Assembly (NCBI RefSeq): GCF_000497045.1
Contig: NW_015961961.1
Location: forward strand, 434,001 to 498,000
Reading direction: 5' to 3'
Length of the DNA stretch: 64,000 nt
Source of the DNA: Kalmanozyma brasiliensis GHG001
Taxonomy: Eukaryota; Basidiomycota; Ustilaginomycetes; Ustilaginales
Shown here: in pieces, positions 49,116 to 60,158 of the stretch
How positions within the stretch are numbered: position 1 is the first letter of the stretch
Layout of the letters: each line of letters opens with the position of its first letter
The notes under the pieces: generated by a model
Database searches by the model: none
What the model saw: the letters and a program-made list of their open reading frames with translations, nothing else
Told to the model about the DNA's origin: nothing
Translations under genes and position numbers: made by a program

Positions 49116-50114
49116 CTACTGGGCGCCGTCCAAGGTCAAGAGACCAGGACGGTAAGGTTCATCGTTGTAGTCGCTCGACGAAGCGTTCGGGTTGCGACCC
49201 TGGAAGAGCATCTGCAGCCTGCAAGGGTCGATGGTCTGGGTCTGATCCGGGTTGGAGCGGATAATGTCGCCGTGACTGATATCGTTGGTCCAGCTGACAG
49301 CGACGTTGGACTTGCCGGCGAAGGGAGCGCTCTCGGTACCAGCCTGAACGGTCCATTGGCCGCCGAGGCTGTTGGCCGTGAAGCTGCGGAAGTAGCGACC
49401 GGTCTTTCCTTCAGCCTCGACGATCATGAGGTACTTGTTCTGGCCGGAAACCGTGTAGACCTGCACCGCCTCGAACAGGTTAACCGTCGTGTCGCTGAGG
49501 ATGACCTCCGAGGCAGTGCCGAAGCTGCCCGGGAAGCTGCCGATCGGCATCGACGCTCGGTAGATCTTGCCATTGTCGCCGGCGAAGAAGAGATACATAT
49601 TCTCACTGTCACCAATGACGGTCTGGTCGATAGGACCGGTACCACTGCCCGAGATCGAGCCGGTAAACAAGGCCTGGGGCTGAGACCAGCCGTTGGGATT
49701 GGTCGGATCGCTCGCCGTCCTGTAGGTAAAGGGGGCTGCACCCCACTGAGATGCGAGAACCCAGATGTTCTTGGGACGGAAGTAGAACAGCGTCGGTGCG
49801 ACAGCTGCTTGCGTCATACCGGTCTGCGTGGCGGAAGCCATATCGGCCCACTTAGAGAAGGTGGAGAAGCCCATCGAGCTGTACTTGCCCGAGCCGTAGT
49901 ACGAGGCGTATACAAGATGACCACCATTGTAAGGAACGTGAGTAAAATCCTTCAAGTTGTCCCAGCCGTGTTGAGGCTGAGCGAGGACGGCCGACGAGGT
50001 CCACTTGTAGGTCGAAGGCAGAGCACAGCTCTGACGACGCTCGCCAGCGGGGGAGGCCTCGACCAGAGAGGCTACCAGAGCCGCAACGGCCACGAAGGCG
50101 CAAGAGAGCTTCAT
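49116..50114 (-). CDS. Secreted GH62 alpha-L-arabinofuranosidase
   Basis: A 332-residue protein with a signal peptide (residues 1-20, ending VEA) and one five-bladed GH62 propeller. Seen motifs: [22 protein letters not shown] with the likely catalytic base Asp56, [10 protein letters not shown] with Asp163, and NLFEAVQVY with the likely acid Glu215; the end [10 protein letters not shown] is typical. GH62 enzymes remove arabinose side groups from arabinoxylan by inversion. Length agrees with single-domain family members; no CBM. The ATG at 50114 is used because the signal peptide starts there; the open frame runs on upstream. A TATA box lies 107 bp upstream. Confidence 0.94.
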   Translation of the reverse strand: MKLSCAFVAVAALVASLVEASPAGERRQSCALPSTYKWTSSAVLAQPQHGWDNLKDFTHVPYNGGHLVYASYYGSGKYSSMGFSTFSKWADMASATQTGMTQAAVAPTLFYFRPKNIWVLASQWGAAPFTYRTASDPTNPNGWSQPQALFTGSISGSGTGPIDQTVIGDSENMYLFFAGDNGKIYRASMPIGSFPGSFGTASEVILSDTTVNLFEAVQVYTVSGQNKYLMIVEAEGKTGRYFRSFTANSLGGQWTVQAGTESAPFAGKSNVAVSWTNDISHGDIIRSNPDQTQTIDPCRLQMLFQGRNPNASSSDYNDEPYRPGLLTLDGAQ

Positions 50115-50220
50115 ATAGTCGAAGATTGGCGGAGGGAAAGGTCCGAGTCCGGAATCGGGGCTGAACGAATGAGGATGGGTCTTGTCGACGTCGACTCTTG
50201 ACAGCCCTTTCAGGCGAGTC

Positions 50221-50226
50221 TTTATA
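50221..50226 (-). promoter_or_regulatory. TATA box of the GH62 gene
   Basis: TATAAA on the minus strand, 107 bp before the ATG at 50114. Confidence 0.45.
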
Positions 50227-51778
50227 CTTTCAGGAACGCTTGAGAGAGCATGAGCGAGCCTCTTGGGGAGATGCGCTTGACCTGTCGTGCAAGTGCAGTG
50301 CATTCGATCGACAGAAGAAACAATTGGTGTGATTGCGACCGAACACACGCCGGTCTACCCACCTCCTTCGTCCAGCGTCAGGCCCTGCTATGGGAACACA
50401 TCACACGTACTCTTGACAACGCCGGTGGGTTCGGCGAGATGAGATTGCCGCATCTCGCCTGCATAATGAAGGCAAGGCGTCTCGCCCACAATAGCCTGGT
50501 TGCTGCCGCATAAAGCGGACGTTGGGTCATCTCGTTACGCACAGACTTCTCGACACCGGAACGTGTCCATCCGTGACGCTGTAAATGTAAGGGCATGAGA
50601 ATTGTGGGTCATGCAAGGCTTGCCATGCCGTCGGTACATGACATCTCCGACAGAGTTCCAGCTCCGCCGACTCTTGTAGGACGCTACTTTAGCTCGCGTC
50701 GTCATCTAAGCGAGGTTCGCCGGTGGACACGCGCAAATCTCCCTCCATAGCAACGGTTGACATGGTGCGGGGGCGTGACGATGCATGAGAATGATCACGT
50801 AGCTGCTGACGATCCCTGGCAGAATCCCGGTCCATCTCACAGTAGCAGATCATTCGTAGCTCGCCTATGCAAGGTGCAAAACGAGTTTCCCATGTGCATC
50901 GCTCCTCAGAAGTGCCTTTGAGGCATGCTTTTCGAAACGCAGACGTCGAACGAGTTTCGGAACAGACAAGTCGACGGCTTGATCCTGCGTTTCAAGCAAT
51001 CATCTGGTTCTCGCTGTATGCAGGCACTTCAGAAATCGCCGAGCTTTCAGGGCATGTGTGGGCGTTCCGAGAAGCCAAAAAAGTCGAGAGAACACGCTCT
51101 CGGCACAACATCTTTTGCGGCAATCTTTGAACGTCTTTTGCGGCAATCTCTGGTCCGACCAACCCGCTTCGATCAATCTTAGAAGCGCTCGAGTTGCGCA
51201 CAGCCAGTGTGAGCTTCGATACGAGCTGCCGGACGGGAACGAGGTTCAGCATCGCCGGTGAGCCCCTCGTCCGTGTGTCCGAGCTTCGAGAAAAGCTCTG
51301 CGAACGCAAAGAGACTCATCAAGACAAGACGATGTCCTGAAGACATGATGGTGCTCGATCCGCGCTCATCTTCGCCTGGACCCGTACGATTGGACCCTGA
51401 ACCGTGCATGCCTCGTATAGCACAAGTTTCCCCAGATTGTTTTGGCGGGAGCGTTTTTACGCCAAAAGCGCTGTCCAACTCGGCAAGCGCGCTTCCTTGC
51501 GTTGTACAAACAGCTGCAACTCGGCTCTGACAGGACAGAAGGGGTCAGCTGGCTTCCTCGTGCAAGGCAGACTGGTTCGTGCACCCTGAATGTCGGCGTC
51601 GACTTTCTTTCTCGGTCTTCGGGCCTCGCTGTGCCCCACAAGGTTGGGAAGAGGTCATGCGACCTTGTGGGTAATGCTATTATTGTGTACATGCAGCTGC
51701 TGCGAGAAGGCGGTGTCCTCCGTGCATGGAAAAGGTTTCTGAGAGAATCCGAGAGTCGATCCGTTCGATTTGGTCTCA

Positions 51779-51785
51779 TATATAT
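51779..51785 (+). promoter_or_regulatory. TATA box of the beta-lactamase-fold gene
   Basis: TATATAT, 95 bp before the ATG at 51874; it rules against the upstream extension of the open frame. Confidence 0.5.
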
Positions 51786-51873
51786 CTCGCTCAAGGGAGC
51801 AGTAGCATCCGTCGAACAGCACTCATCAGTATCACAGACATCGTTTCGAAATCATCAGCAAAGGGAATCAACA

Positions 51874-53079
51874 ATGTCGCTGCAAGACAAGCTGCAACAG
51901 ATCATGGACACGGCGACGGCCGACGTGAGCGCAGTCAACGGCGTGCCCGGTGCGGTCATGTACATCGCCGACAAGACCGGCAAAGAAATCGCATGGGCTG
52001 CTTCGGGCGTCAAGCAAGCCGGCAAGCCGGCGCCAATGACCAAGGACTCAATCTTCTGGGTCGCGAGCTGCACCAAGCTCCTCACCGCCATTGCGTGCCT
52101 GCAGCTCGTCGAACAGGGCAAGCTCGACCTGCAGGATCCTGTCACCAAGTACGTGCCCGAGTTCGAAAGCGTCACCCTGCTCGACGGATCCAAGCCCAAG
52201 AAGGTGCCGACACTGTGGAACTGTCTGACGCACACGTGCGGGTTGGGTTACTCGTTCTTCAACCCAGGTCTCAAGGATCACGAGGCGAAGAAGGGCCGCA
52301 AGGTGATCGACGCTTTCGATGCGTCCAAGCAGAGCATCATGGGACCCTACGTCACTGAGCCTGGCACCGAGTGGGAGTACGGTCACGGCATCGATTGGGC
52401 TGGCCAGGTCGTCGAGAAGATCTCCGGTCTCTCGCTCGACGAGTACTTCCAGAAGAACATCTTTCAGCCCGTCGGCATCAAGCACGCTAGCTTCCTGCCC
52501 AAGAAGGCGGGCTTGACGGACAAGCTGGTGGGCTCGCACTATCGCAATCCGGAAGGCATCGTTTCGGCCAACGACCATTGGATGCAGCCTGACGAGTCCA
52601 AGATCGAAGTGCAGTACGGCGGTGCGGGACTGTGGGCCAACGCCGCCGAGTACTGCCAGGTGCTCATCGCGCTCCTCAACGGCGGCACGCATCCCAAGAC
52701 CGGCGGCCAGATTCTGACTCAAGCGAGCGTCGACGAGCTGGTCAAGGAGCAGCTTACGGGCAAGCTGCAGGAGGACATCGACCGCGAGTTCCCTAACACC
52801 GACCCGACCATCACCAACTACTTCGAAGGGTGCACCGTCAAAGGCGTGCCCAAGACATGGGCGCTCGGCGGGCTGAGGCTGCAGACGCAGCACCCCATGT
52901 TCAAGTTCAGCGACAAGACACTCTTCTGGTGCGGCATTCAGAACTCGTACTGGTGGGCGGACTTCAAGGATGGAACGTGCGGCATGTTACAATCGCAGAT
53001 CGGCCCGTTCCTCGACATGGGCACGCTGGGTATTATGGCTCAGATCGAGCCGCAGGTGCATGCTTTGTACGCACAGTAG
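51874..53079 (+). CDS. Serine beta-lactamase-fold esterase/transesterase
   Basis: A 401-residue protein of the Pfam Beta-lactamase (class C / family VIII esterase) type. The SxxK motif is Ser65-Cys-Thr-Lys68 (WVASCTKLL), and the Tyr of the second motif is Tyr169 (WEYGHGIDW). Ser65 would be the nucleophile and Tyr169/Lys68 the base pair. In fungi this fold serves esterases such as EstB-like enzymes and transesterases such as LovD; true beta-lactamase action is unlikely. No signal peptide, so probably cytosolic. The substrate is unknown. Confidence 0.9.
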   Translation: MSLQDKLQQIMDTATADVSAVNGVPGAVMYIADKTGKEIAWAASGVKQAGKPAPMTKDSIFWVASCTKLLTAIACLQLVEQGKLDLQDPVTKYVPEFESVTLLDGSKPKKVPTLWNCLTHTCGLGYSFFNPGLKDHEAKKGRKVIDAFDASKQSIMGPYVTEPGTEWEYGHGIDWAGQVVEKISGLSLDEYFQKNIFQPVGIKHASFLPKKAGLTDKLVGSHYRNPEGIVSANDHWMQPDESKIEVQYGGAGLWANAAEYCQVLIALLNGGTHPKTGGQILTQASVDELVKEQLTGKLQEDIDREFPNTDPTITNYFEGCTVKGVPKTWALGGLRLQTQHPMFKFSDKTLFWCGIQNSYWWADFKDGTCGMLQSQIGPFLDMGTLGIMAQIEPQVHALYAQ

Positions 53080-53711
53080 ACTCGAAAATCCAAACATTTG
53101 CTCCCGTTGTAGGTCATCAACGTCGTCGTGAGGTTCACAGACCTCACACAGTCAAAACTTTCAAACTTTGAAGTCTGGGATCATCAGAATCGTAATTCCA
53201 CATGTCGTAGTAGAGACCCAACCGAGAGGTTTCGCTCGTAAGCTGCCCTTTTGTTTGATGTTTTTCATGCCTGAATTTTTCGTGTCAGATTTCAGACTCA
53301 AACCTTTCAGCCAACTCGCTCTGGCGTTAGGGGGGTCGAAGGCCAAACGAATGTGTTTGAATGCTTTTAGCCCGACAAGAAGGTGTGTTCAACATGTACT
53401 GTATGTAGGCTCACGCAACGAGCTTGGAAGCTAAAATGACCAGTGAACCCCACCATCTGGCTGTGTGTCGGAAAAGAGGACATGGAGAATTGGTAGTGTA
53501 ACATTGCAGAGACGAGCTGCATCAAAAAGGCCGAGGAGGGTCGGCTAAACGGGTCGAAACGAGTTCCGGGCCGGTGGGTCGCACAAGACATTCACCCCTA
53601 GCGATCTAGCAACCACCACCGCCGCCCGTCGGTATCACCTCTCGACGCCAGCACCTGCCTGTCTTTCTTCGCTGCTGCATTCTGGCAGTCCAGATCTCGT
53701 CGCTGACAACC
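53080..53711. other. Intergenic region
   Basis: 3' end of the beta-lactamase-fold gene and promoter of the amidase gene. No TATA box, repeat or RNA gene was seen. Confidence 0.5.
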
Positions 53712-55748
53712 ATGCTCGGCCTCTTCTCCAAATCGCCCATTCAAAGAGCCATCGATGCTCACATCGCCGAGCGTGATGCAGCTCTAGCATATGCACTCCC
53801 TGACGAAGCATCCAGCACCTCTCTCGTCGTCAACGATAGCAAGAGTTCGTACCATGGCCTCGCCGTTGGGCTCGAGGAAGGCGACCTAGACATCCTCTCC
53901 GCCGACATTGAGGGCATCACATCCGCCATCAAAGCTGGTCGCTGGACTTCGACTCGAGTCCTCTGTGCCTATGTCCGAGCCACGCGTCGAGCTCAGATCC
54001 GTACCAACTGTCTGACCGAAGTCTTCGTCGACAAGGCCTTGCTGCGTGCTGCCGAACTCGATGCCCACTTCAGCAAGACAGGCGAGCTCGTCGGCCCTCT
54101 CCATGGCGTCCCGATCTCGCTCAAGGACACTTTCAATCTCAAGGGCGTCAAGAGCACCCTCGGCTTCTCAAAGTGGATCGCAAAGCCTCCCGAGTCCACC
54201 ATATCGACCGTCCCTGCGATCTGCGAGCACCTCGGTGCCATTCACTTTGTCAAGACCAACATCCCGCAGACCATGATGACGTTCGAAAGCATCAACCCTG
54301 TGTTCGGAAGGACCGTGAACCCATACAGCCCACTCCACACCTCCGGCGGCAGCTCTGGAGGCGAAGGCGCCATCATTGGCTGTGACGGGTCCGTTGCAGG
54401 TATTGGCTCCGACATTGCCGGAAGCTTGCGCATCCCTTCGCATCATTCAGGCATCTACACACTCAAGCCTTCGCCCGGAAGATGGTCGTACAATGGACAA
54501 GTCGATTTCGGCAAAGGCTTCGAGAGCATCCAGTCGGTCATCGGTCCGATGTGCAGGTCTGCGGCAGATGTCGAGATTTTCTTTGTCGAAGTCGCGCGAC
54601 AGCATGTTCCAAAGTGGCTGCGCACGCCAAAGGACAAGAATGACCCCGCTGTGCTCGCTGAAGCTGCTGAGAACGACGAGGACATGGCTAAATTCGATCT
54701 CACGAACTCGCCTCTCATCACCCTTAACGAAGCCTGGCTGAATCCGCTGGGCATGGTGGAAGCTCGTGGTGCACCTCTTCGCATCGGCTTCGTCGTCGGC
54801 GATGGCATTCATCGCACCACACCAGCTGTCTACCGCGCAATTCGAGAATGTGTCGCCGCGGTCCAGGCAAAGTACTCGACAAAACAGATCGAGCTCATCG
54901 AGATCGAACCAAGCAAGCTGCGAATCTTTGAAGTAATGCGCATCTTCCTCCAGCTGCTCACAGCCGACGGCGTGCGCACGCTCCTCAAGGAGCTCGGAAC
55001 GGACAAGATCATCCCTCACATCAAGCTGCCGATCCTGGTCAGTCGTCTGCCTCGCTTGATTCGCTCCGCTATCGTCTTCTTCGTCCGCTACATCCTGCGC
55101 GACAGCATGTACGCTGACCTAGCGTCTTCGATGGGGCAGATCTCAGCTGCAGATCACGCCGAGGCGCTTGAGCGTCGCCATCGCTTTGTCGACAAATGGA
55201 ACCACATTGTGTGGCACGACATGGCGCTCGATGCGATCATTGCGCCCACTCAAGCCTGCCCTGCTGTTCCTCACGGCGGCGCCACGCACACCTCGACACA
55301 GGCCGGATCCACCGTGCTGTTCAACATCACCGAAGCGTCCGTCGCCGTCCTGCCCGTGCTTCGCGTCGATCCTGCTCGCGACTCGCACAAGAGAAAGGAC
55401 TACGAAAGCGCGACTCCCGAGCAGCGCGCCAACTTCGACAGGTGGGAATCCGAGACCTGCTGGCGATCTACCAGCAAGATATGCAACTATCTGCTGTACA
55501 GCACCGCCTACGATGCAGAGAAGATGGAGGGATTGCCCGTCGGCGTGCAGGTTGTCACCAGACCTTACCACGACGAGAAGGCGATTGGCATGATGAGGTT
55601 GATTGACGATGCGCTGCCCAGCCCAGCGACCAGAGGTTCGGCTTGGAAGAACGTTCTCGATCCTAGGGGGAATGCGATCTCGAAAGAGAATGCCAAATCG
55701 GCTGTTGGGTTCGGTCCGGGTAGCTTGACGAGGGCCCTGTTTCAGTAG
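53712..55748 (+). CDS. Amidase-signature enzyme (FAAH-like)
   Basis: A 678-residue protein with the amidase-signature Ser-cisSer-Lys triad: Lys138 in GVPISLKDT, cis-Ser214 in TSGGSSGGEG and nucleophile Ser238 in SDIAGSLRIP. The 24-residue Ser-Ser spacing equals that of mammalian FAAH (217 and 241). These enzymes cleave amide or ester bonds of fatty amides, acetamide or similar compounds. It is longer than typical fungal acetamidases (about 550), with a hydrophobic stretch LIRSAIVFFVRYIL near residue 445-460 that may touch membrane. Intronless. Substrate unknown. Confidence 0.9.
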   Translation: MLGLFSKSPIQRAIDAHIAERDAALAYALPDEASSTSLVVNDSKSSYHGLAVGLEEGDLDILSADIEGITSAIKAGRWTSTRVLCAYVRATRRAQIRTNCLTEVFVDKALLRAAELDAHFSKTGELVGPLHGVPISLKDTFNLKGVKSTLGFSKWIAKPPESTISTVPAICEHLGAIHFVKTNIPQTMMTFESINPVFGRTVNPYSPLHTSGGSSGGEGAIIGCDGSVAGIGSDIAGSLRIPSHHSGIYTLKPSPGRWSYNGQVDFGKGFESIQSVIGPMCRSAADVEIFFVEVARQHVPKWLRTPKDKNDPAVLAEAAENDEDMAKFDLTNSPLITLNEAWLNPLGMVEARGAPLRIGFVVGDGIHRTTPAVYRAIRECVAAVQAKYSTKQIELIEIEPSKLRIFEVMRIFLQLLTADGVRTLLKELGTDKIIPHIKLPILVSRLPRLIRSAIVFFVRYILRDSMYADLASSMGQISAADHAEALERRHRFVDKWNHIVWHDMALDAIIAPTQACPAVPHGGATHTSTQAGSTVLFNITEASVAVLPVLRVDPARDSHKRKDYESATPEQRANFDRWESETCWRSTSKICNYLLYSTAYDAEKMEGLPVGVQVVTRPYHDEKAIGMMRLIDDALPSPATRGSAWKNVLDPRGNAISKENAKSAVGFGPGSLTRALFQ

Positions 55749-56355
55749 TCAATGTGGGAACGCATGGCAATATCATCTCGCGGCATTGCAACATGAACCA
55801 GGCTTGTCGACGCGAGCTCAACAATGCATCAATCGCGAAGCCGATCCGGCGGCCGCAAAACACCATGAGATGAAAGGAAAAGTGACATCGTGCGCCGGGC
55901 GAATCAATCGTAAAAAGGAGCACCCCCACCTCATGTCGGCCAGATCAGCAGCAACGCTGCACGAGATACAGTATCCTATTGATACCGCAACGGAAGGCAT
56001 TGTCCACTTTCGCTCGAAGGGTGGGCTCTGGCAACGACGCCAGGGGGGAGTTGCATTTGACGTACCGCGAGACCCACTCAATGAAACGCCGAAGTCACCT
56101 CATTGACCGCGGTCGATCTTCGGCTGCTCTCGTTGTCCTGAAACCGCACCCCTGCACCAAGCTCGTGCCAGTCAGTTCGCATCACTGTGGGTCAATCTCT
56201 TCGGGGCGATCCCTCCGTGCTCATGTCTCATTGAGCATCGACGAGATAAATAGAGTTGTCGACGAAGGTGTTCTGACCCGTCCCTCATCCGATCCAACTT
56301 TCTCCTCCCTTCAATCTTCAGTTTATTCCGTCTCGCCCCTTCTCCATTTCCCAAG
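55749..56355. other. Intergenic region, GH10 promoter
   Basis: No supported gene. A weak TATA-like GATAAATAG at about 56245 lies ~110 bp before the GH10 ATG. Confidence 0.45.
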
Positions 56356-58572
56356 ATGGTGAGCTCCAAGCTCGCCCTCGTGCTCGTGCTCACCGCTGGC
56401 GGTGTCATGAGCCGTTCCTCCCAAAACTTCAGACGGCTGGACCGTCTCGATCGTCGCCGGGGTCCGCCCGGTGGATACGGCGCTGGTGGTACCGATCCTC
56501 TCACTCACCCCGCTGCTCCCGGTGGCGGTGCTGGTGGCTTCGGCAACGGCGGCACCGATCCTCTCACCCACCCCGCTGGAGCTGGCTCTGGTCCACCCGT
56601 CTCTGCCTCCAGTGGCGGCCAGATGCACTGGGCCACCGATGCCTCGGGCATGACGGGTGCCGAGCTCCAAAAGCATCTACCCTCTGGCTTCTTCCTCGGC
56701 TCGGCCATCGACAATCCCGATCTCAAGGACCCCAAGGTCGCGCCGCTCATCAAGTACCTTCCCTACTGGACCCCCGGCAACTCGCTCAAGATGCAGTTCG
56801 TCTACGAAAACGAAAACTCGTGGCAGGAGCTGCTCAAGGGCGTCACTTCGGCAACAAAGGGCACGCCGACCAAGGTCAAGTACCACACGGTCATCTGGGG
56901 AGCCGAGCAGAGCAAAGTGATGATGCAGCAGTCGTTCAGCAAGGAAGCCATGATGAAGACGATCACCGACTTTATCTCGACCAAGCTGTGCACCAAGCTC
57001 ATCAAGGAGGCCGATTTCTGGGCGATCGACGTGCTCAACGAGGTGTTTGACGACAGCGGTAGCGGGTTCAAGAAGAACGGCTACTTCGAGGTGATTGGCG
57101 AAGAGGGGTACAAGTCGGTGCTCAAGCTGGTCAAACGGAAGTGTCCGGATTACAAGATCATCGTCAACGACTACGGCATGGAATCGATGAATGCCAAGTC
57201 GAACTTTGCGTTCAAGACGATCAAGCAGTGGTTGGCCGAGGGGGTACCTGTGGATGCTGTCGGTCTGCAATTCCACGTCCAGCTGTCCAATCGGTACGAA
57301 GACATGCTGGCGTCCATCCAGCGCTGGACGAAGGAACAGATCCCCGTGGTGCTCTCCGAGATCGACGTGCCCATCAACCTACCGCCCTCGAAGGACGATT
57401 TGGAAAAGCAAGCCCAGCAGTACGGCAACATCGTTCAGGCTGCCCTCGAGGGCGGTGCGTTCGGCGCCACCTTCTGGGGTCTCACCGACGATCACACCTG
57501 GTTCGGCACACAGAAGGATGCCAGCGGCGTCGGCCACGGCAAGACGGGCGCTCCGCTCCTCTTCGACGAGCAGGGCAAGCCCAAGCCCGCCGTCGCTGCC
57601 ATTGTCGATGTGTTCAAGAAGTGGGGCAGCAAGCCCGCCGGTATCGAGGGCGGCCGCGCTACGGATCTTGGCAAGGGCAAAGGCAGCGATGCCGACTCGT
57701 CGAAGGGCGATTCGGGCGATAGCACTGGCGCTGGTGCCGGCACTGGCGGCGCTGAAGGATACGGCTCTGGATCTGACGGTTCTAGCTCTGGCGGTTCTGG
57801 CCCCGACGCTGGCTCTGATGCTCCTGATGCAGCCTTGGGTGTAGGAAACGGTTCAGGCTCAGGTTCAGGATCAGGCTCTGGTGCCGGCTCGAGCTCTGGC
57901 TCTGGTCCTGGCTCAGGCGAAGCTTCTGGCGGATCAGACGACGAGGGTCCTCTCGACAGAGGTCCGCCTGACACTGGCCTCGGAGGCGCTGGCAGCTCTG
58001 GTTCGACTCCTATTTCCAGCGGAGGCGATGCTGGCGGCGCTGGTGAAGGCTACAACCCTGGTCCTGGTTCTACCGGAAGCACTGGTGGTGATGCCGGCGA
58101 TGCTGGCAGTGCTCCTGGCGGCGGAGATGCAAGCCCCACACCCGGTGCCCCACCTTCCACTCAGCCTTCACAGTCCTATGGTCAGCCCGGCGGTGCTCCT
58201 GGTGCCTCTTCTGGTGCTCCAGGTGGTGCTCCTGGCGGCGCACCTGCCCCCAAGCCCAAGCACCACGGGCACGAGCACCATGAACACAAACACCACGGAC
58301 ACCAGCACCACGAGCCCACTCCTGACGACTCGTACGGCCAGCCCGGCGGTGGTGCGGCTGGCAGTGCTCCCAGCTGGCCTCCTCCCAGCGTTTGGGGCGC
58401 TCAGCAGGGCGGCTGGGGTGCTCAACAGGGTGGCTGGGGCGCTCAACAGGGTGGTTGGGCTGGCCCGCCCGGCATGCCAGGCAGTGTGCCAGGCGGCCTC
58501 CTAAACAAGCCCGGCGGCCCAGAGGGCTACGGCGCCAAGCACCGTCGTGCCATGATGCGACGCCGTCGTTAA
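56356..58572 (+). CDS. GH10-like xylanase with long Gly/Ser/His-rich tail
   Basis: A 738-residue protein. A signal peptide (residues ~1-19) and two GGTDPLTHP repeats precede a GH10 barrel (about residues 95-425): [12 protein letters not shown] (like the family ENxMKW), DVLNEVFDD with the acid/base Glu, GLQFHVQL and VVLSEIDVP with the nucleophile Glu, and [13 protein letters not shown]. The usual HTLVWH is HTVIWG, losing one substrate-site His, so activity may be altered. After residue ~430 comes a ~300-residue low-complexity tail: Gly/Ser/Asp-rich, then a His-rich block around [18 protein letters not shown], then three GWGAQQG repeats and an Arg-rich end. GH10 enzymes cut xylan backbones. The tail may bind wall or metal. 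Confidence 0.88.
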   Translation: MVSSKLALVLVLTAGGVMSRSSQNFRRLDRLDRRRGPPGGYGAGGTDPLTHPAAPGGGAGGFGNGGTDPLTHPAGAGSGPPVSASSGGQMHWATDASGMTGAELQKHLPSGFFLGSAIDNPDLKDPKVAPLIKYLPYWTPGNSLKMQFVYENENSWQELLKGVTSATKGTPTKVKYHTVIWGAEQSKVMMQQSFSKEAMMKTITDFISTKLCTKLIKEADFWAIDVLNEVFDDSGSGFKKNGYFEVIGEEGYKSVLKLVKRKCPDYKIIVNDYGMESMNAKSNFAFKTIKQWLAEGVPVDAVGLQFHVQLSNRYEDMLASIQRWTKEQIPVVLSEIDVPINLPPSKDDLEKQAQQYGNIVQAALEGGAFGATFWGLTDDHTWFGTQKDASGVGHGKTGAPLLFDEQGKPKPAVAAIVDVFKKWGSKPAGIEGGRATDLGKGKGSDADSSKGDSGDSTGAGAGTGGAEGYGSGSDGSSSGGSGPDAGSDAPDAALGVGNGSGSGSGSGSGAGSSSGSGPGSGEASGGSDDEGPLDRGPPDTGLGGAGSSGSTPISSGGDAGGAGEGYNPGPGSTGSTGGDAGDAGSAPGGGDASPTPGAPPSTQPSQSYGQPGGAPGASSGAPGGAPGGAPAPKPKHHGHEHHEHKHHGHQHHEPTPDDSYGQPGGGAAGSAPSWPPPSVWGAQQGGWGAQQGGWGAQQGGWAGPPGMPGSVPGGLLNKPGGPEGYGAKHRRAMMRRRR

Positions 58573-59204
58573 GCACCTTTTCTCATGTTGTTCGTTCACA
58601 TCTTCTTTCCATGTCCCCAATTGTCGAGTTCATCACTCGCAATCCTACATTCACTCTTTCGATTGTCCTGTGTGTGTCTGTTCGATCCGTCCATGAGGTT
58701 CTATTCTGCGTATGCAAGCGGTCCTAGCACCATCAACAGCGCGTCTCTCCCGGTCGCGATCGTCGATTTGAAATGCTTGTGATGGAAGATGGCTAACGAT
58801 TCGAGGTCGCTGACCGATACGCTGTTCATGTGCGGCACCAAAATCGGCAGAGGGTCATCAAGCAGATAATGGCGGTAACCGCCGGCGAAGCTGGAAGGAT
58901 TTGGGCGGCAACCTTAGACATTTCTCAGCCCAGCGAGCGATGATCCCTTGTGGCAGAGAACAGAGCTCGCCGGCGGTCCCCTCCTTTTGCCTGCTATTTT
59001 TACGATGCAGACCCTGCGTCGATGACTGCATGATGCACAAAGGAGCCACTTTTCCGCGGTGCCTGAGTGTTGGACCTGCTTGTGAGAGATGGTCAGAAGT
59101 TACCACTCTCGGTATGATCTGTCTTCTATAAGGACCTGGATCTGTTCGTGATCTGCGCATCTCGCCTTCGTTCCGGACCCCATCTGCTCACGATCAACGC
59201 AACA
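58573..59204. other. Intergenic region
   Basis: No supported gene; carries the promoter of the following hydrolase. Confidence 0.5.
59127..59132 (+). promoter_or_regulatory. TATA box of the alpha/beta hydrolase at 59.2 kb
   Basis: TATAAG, 78 bp before the ATG at 59205. Confidence 0.45.
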
Positions 59205-60158
59205 ATGGCTTCATCAACATCGGCCTCGCGTCGAGAGAACATCACCTTTGCCTCGGGCGACGACGTGTGCGCGGGATGGCTCTATCGACCCACGGCGCCT
59301 CCTCTCGCACCCGCCTACGGCTCGATCCCTTCGAGTCGGAAGAGCAAGTACCCTGCCGTCGTGCTGGGTCACGGCATTGGCGGGATCAAAGAGTTTCAAC
59401 TCGATGCGTATTCGGAACGCTTTGCCGAGCTGGGCATCATCTGCGTTGCGTTCGACTATCGACACTTTGGCGAGAGTGGAGGTCAGCCTCGACAGCTGCT
59501 CGACATTGGACTCCAGCAGCAGGACTGGAGAGCGGCGATTCGGTACACCAAGCAGCTCGAGGAGGTGGACGAGACGCGAGTGGGTCTGTTTGGGAGCAGT
59601 TTCGGTGGTGGACATGTGATTCATACGAGCAGTGAGGATCACACGATCAAGGCGGTGATCGCGCAATGTCCGTTCACGTCCGGTTTCCATTCGGCTCAAA
59701 CGGTAGGCGTCTTGCCACTGTTCAAGCTGGCAGGACTGGGGATTTGGGATCTTGTCTCGAAAGCGACGGGGTACGGCGTGATTCCGGTCCCCTTGGCAGG
59801 CAAGCCTGGCGAAGCGGCGCTGATGAACACGCCTGACGCGATGGACTACGAAAAGATCATCCCGCCCTTCTACCTGGCGCAGAAGGACAAGCTCGGTTGG
59901 GTCGCAGCTCGCTTCGCGCTCAACATCGGCTTCTACAATCCAGGATGGAAGACGGCAGACATTCAATGCCCCATCCTGTTCGGCGTCTGCGGAAAAGACT
60001 CGGTCGCTCCACCAGGACCGACGATCAGGTACGCCGCAAACGCTCTGCATGGCGAGGTCAAGGTGTACGATGACATGGGTCATTTCGATTGCTACGTCGG
60101 CGAGCCCTTTGAGATCGTCACCAAGGACTACTGCGATTTTCTCCGTCGCAATCTGTAA
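59205..60158 (+). CDS. Alpha/beta hydrolase, dienelactone/X-Pro peptidase-like
   Basis: A 317-residue protein. The fold is shown by VVLGHGIGG (oxyanion region), the nucleophile elbow FGSSFGGGH with the catalytic Ser, GVCGKDSVAPPG near the acid, and DDMGHFDCY with the catalytic His. No signal peptide. The raw frame runs 19 codons upstream from a GTG; the ATG at 59205 is in good context. Related proteins include bacterial and fungal polyketide-linked or acetylxylan-type hydrolases, so the substrate cannot be named. Confidence 0.85.
   Translation: MASSTSASRRENITFASGDDVCAGWLYRPTAPPLAPAYGSIPSSRKSKYPAVVLGHGIGGIKEFQLDAYSERFAELGIICVAFDYRHFGESGGQPRQLLDIGLQQQDWRAAIRYTKQLEEVDETRVGLFGSSFGGGHVIHTSSEDHTIKAVIAQCPFTSGFHSAQTVGVLPLFKLAGLGIWDLVSKATGYGVIPVPLAGKPGEAALMNTPDAMDYEKIIPPFYLAQKDKLGWVAARFALNIGFYNPGWKTADIQCPILFGVCGKDSVAPPGPTIRYAANALHGEVKVYDDMGHFDCYVGEPFEIVTKDYCDFLRRNL

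Larger units (their letters stand above)
50115..51873. other. Long divergent intergenic region
   Basis: About 1.76 kb between GH62 and the beta-lactamase-fold gene. CTTTTGCGGCAATCT occurs twice about 20 bp apart near 51112-51150. The open frame from 51442 into the next gene starts before the TATA box at 51779 and is taken as non-coding. No gene could be supported. Confidence 0.45.

Noticed and set aside
51442..51873. N-terminal extension of the beta-lactamase-fold protein
   Set aside because: Starts from a non-ATG codon upstream of the TATA box at 51779; no conserved residues.
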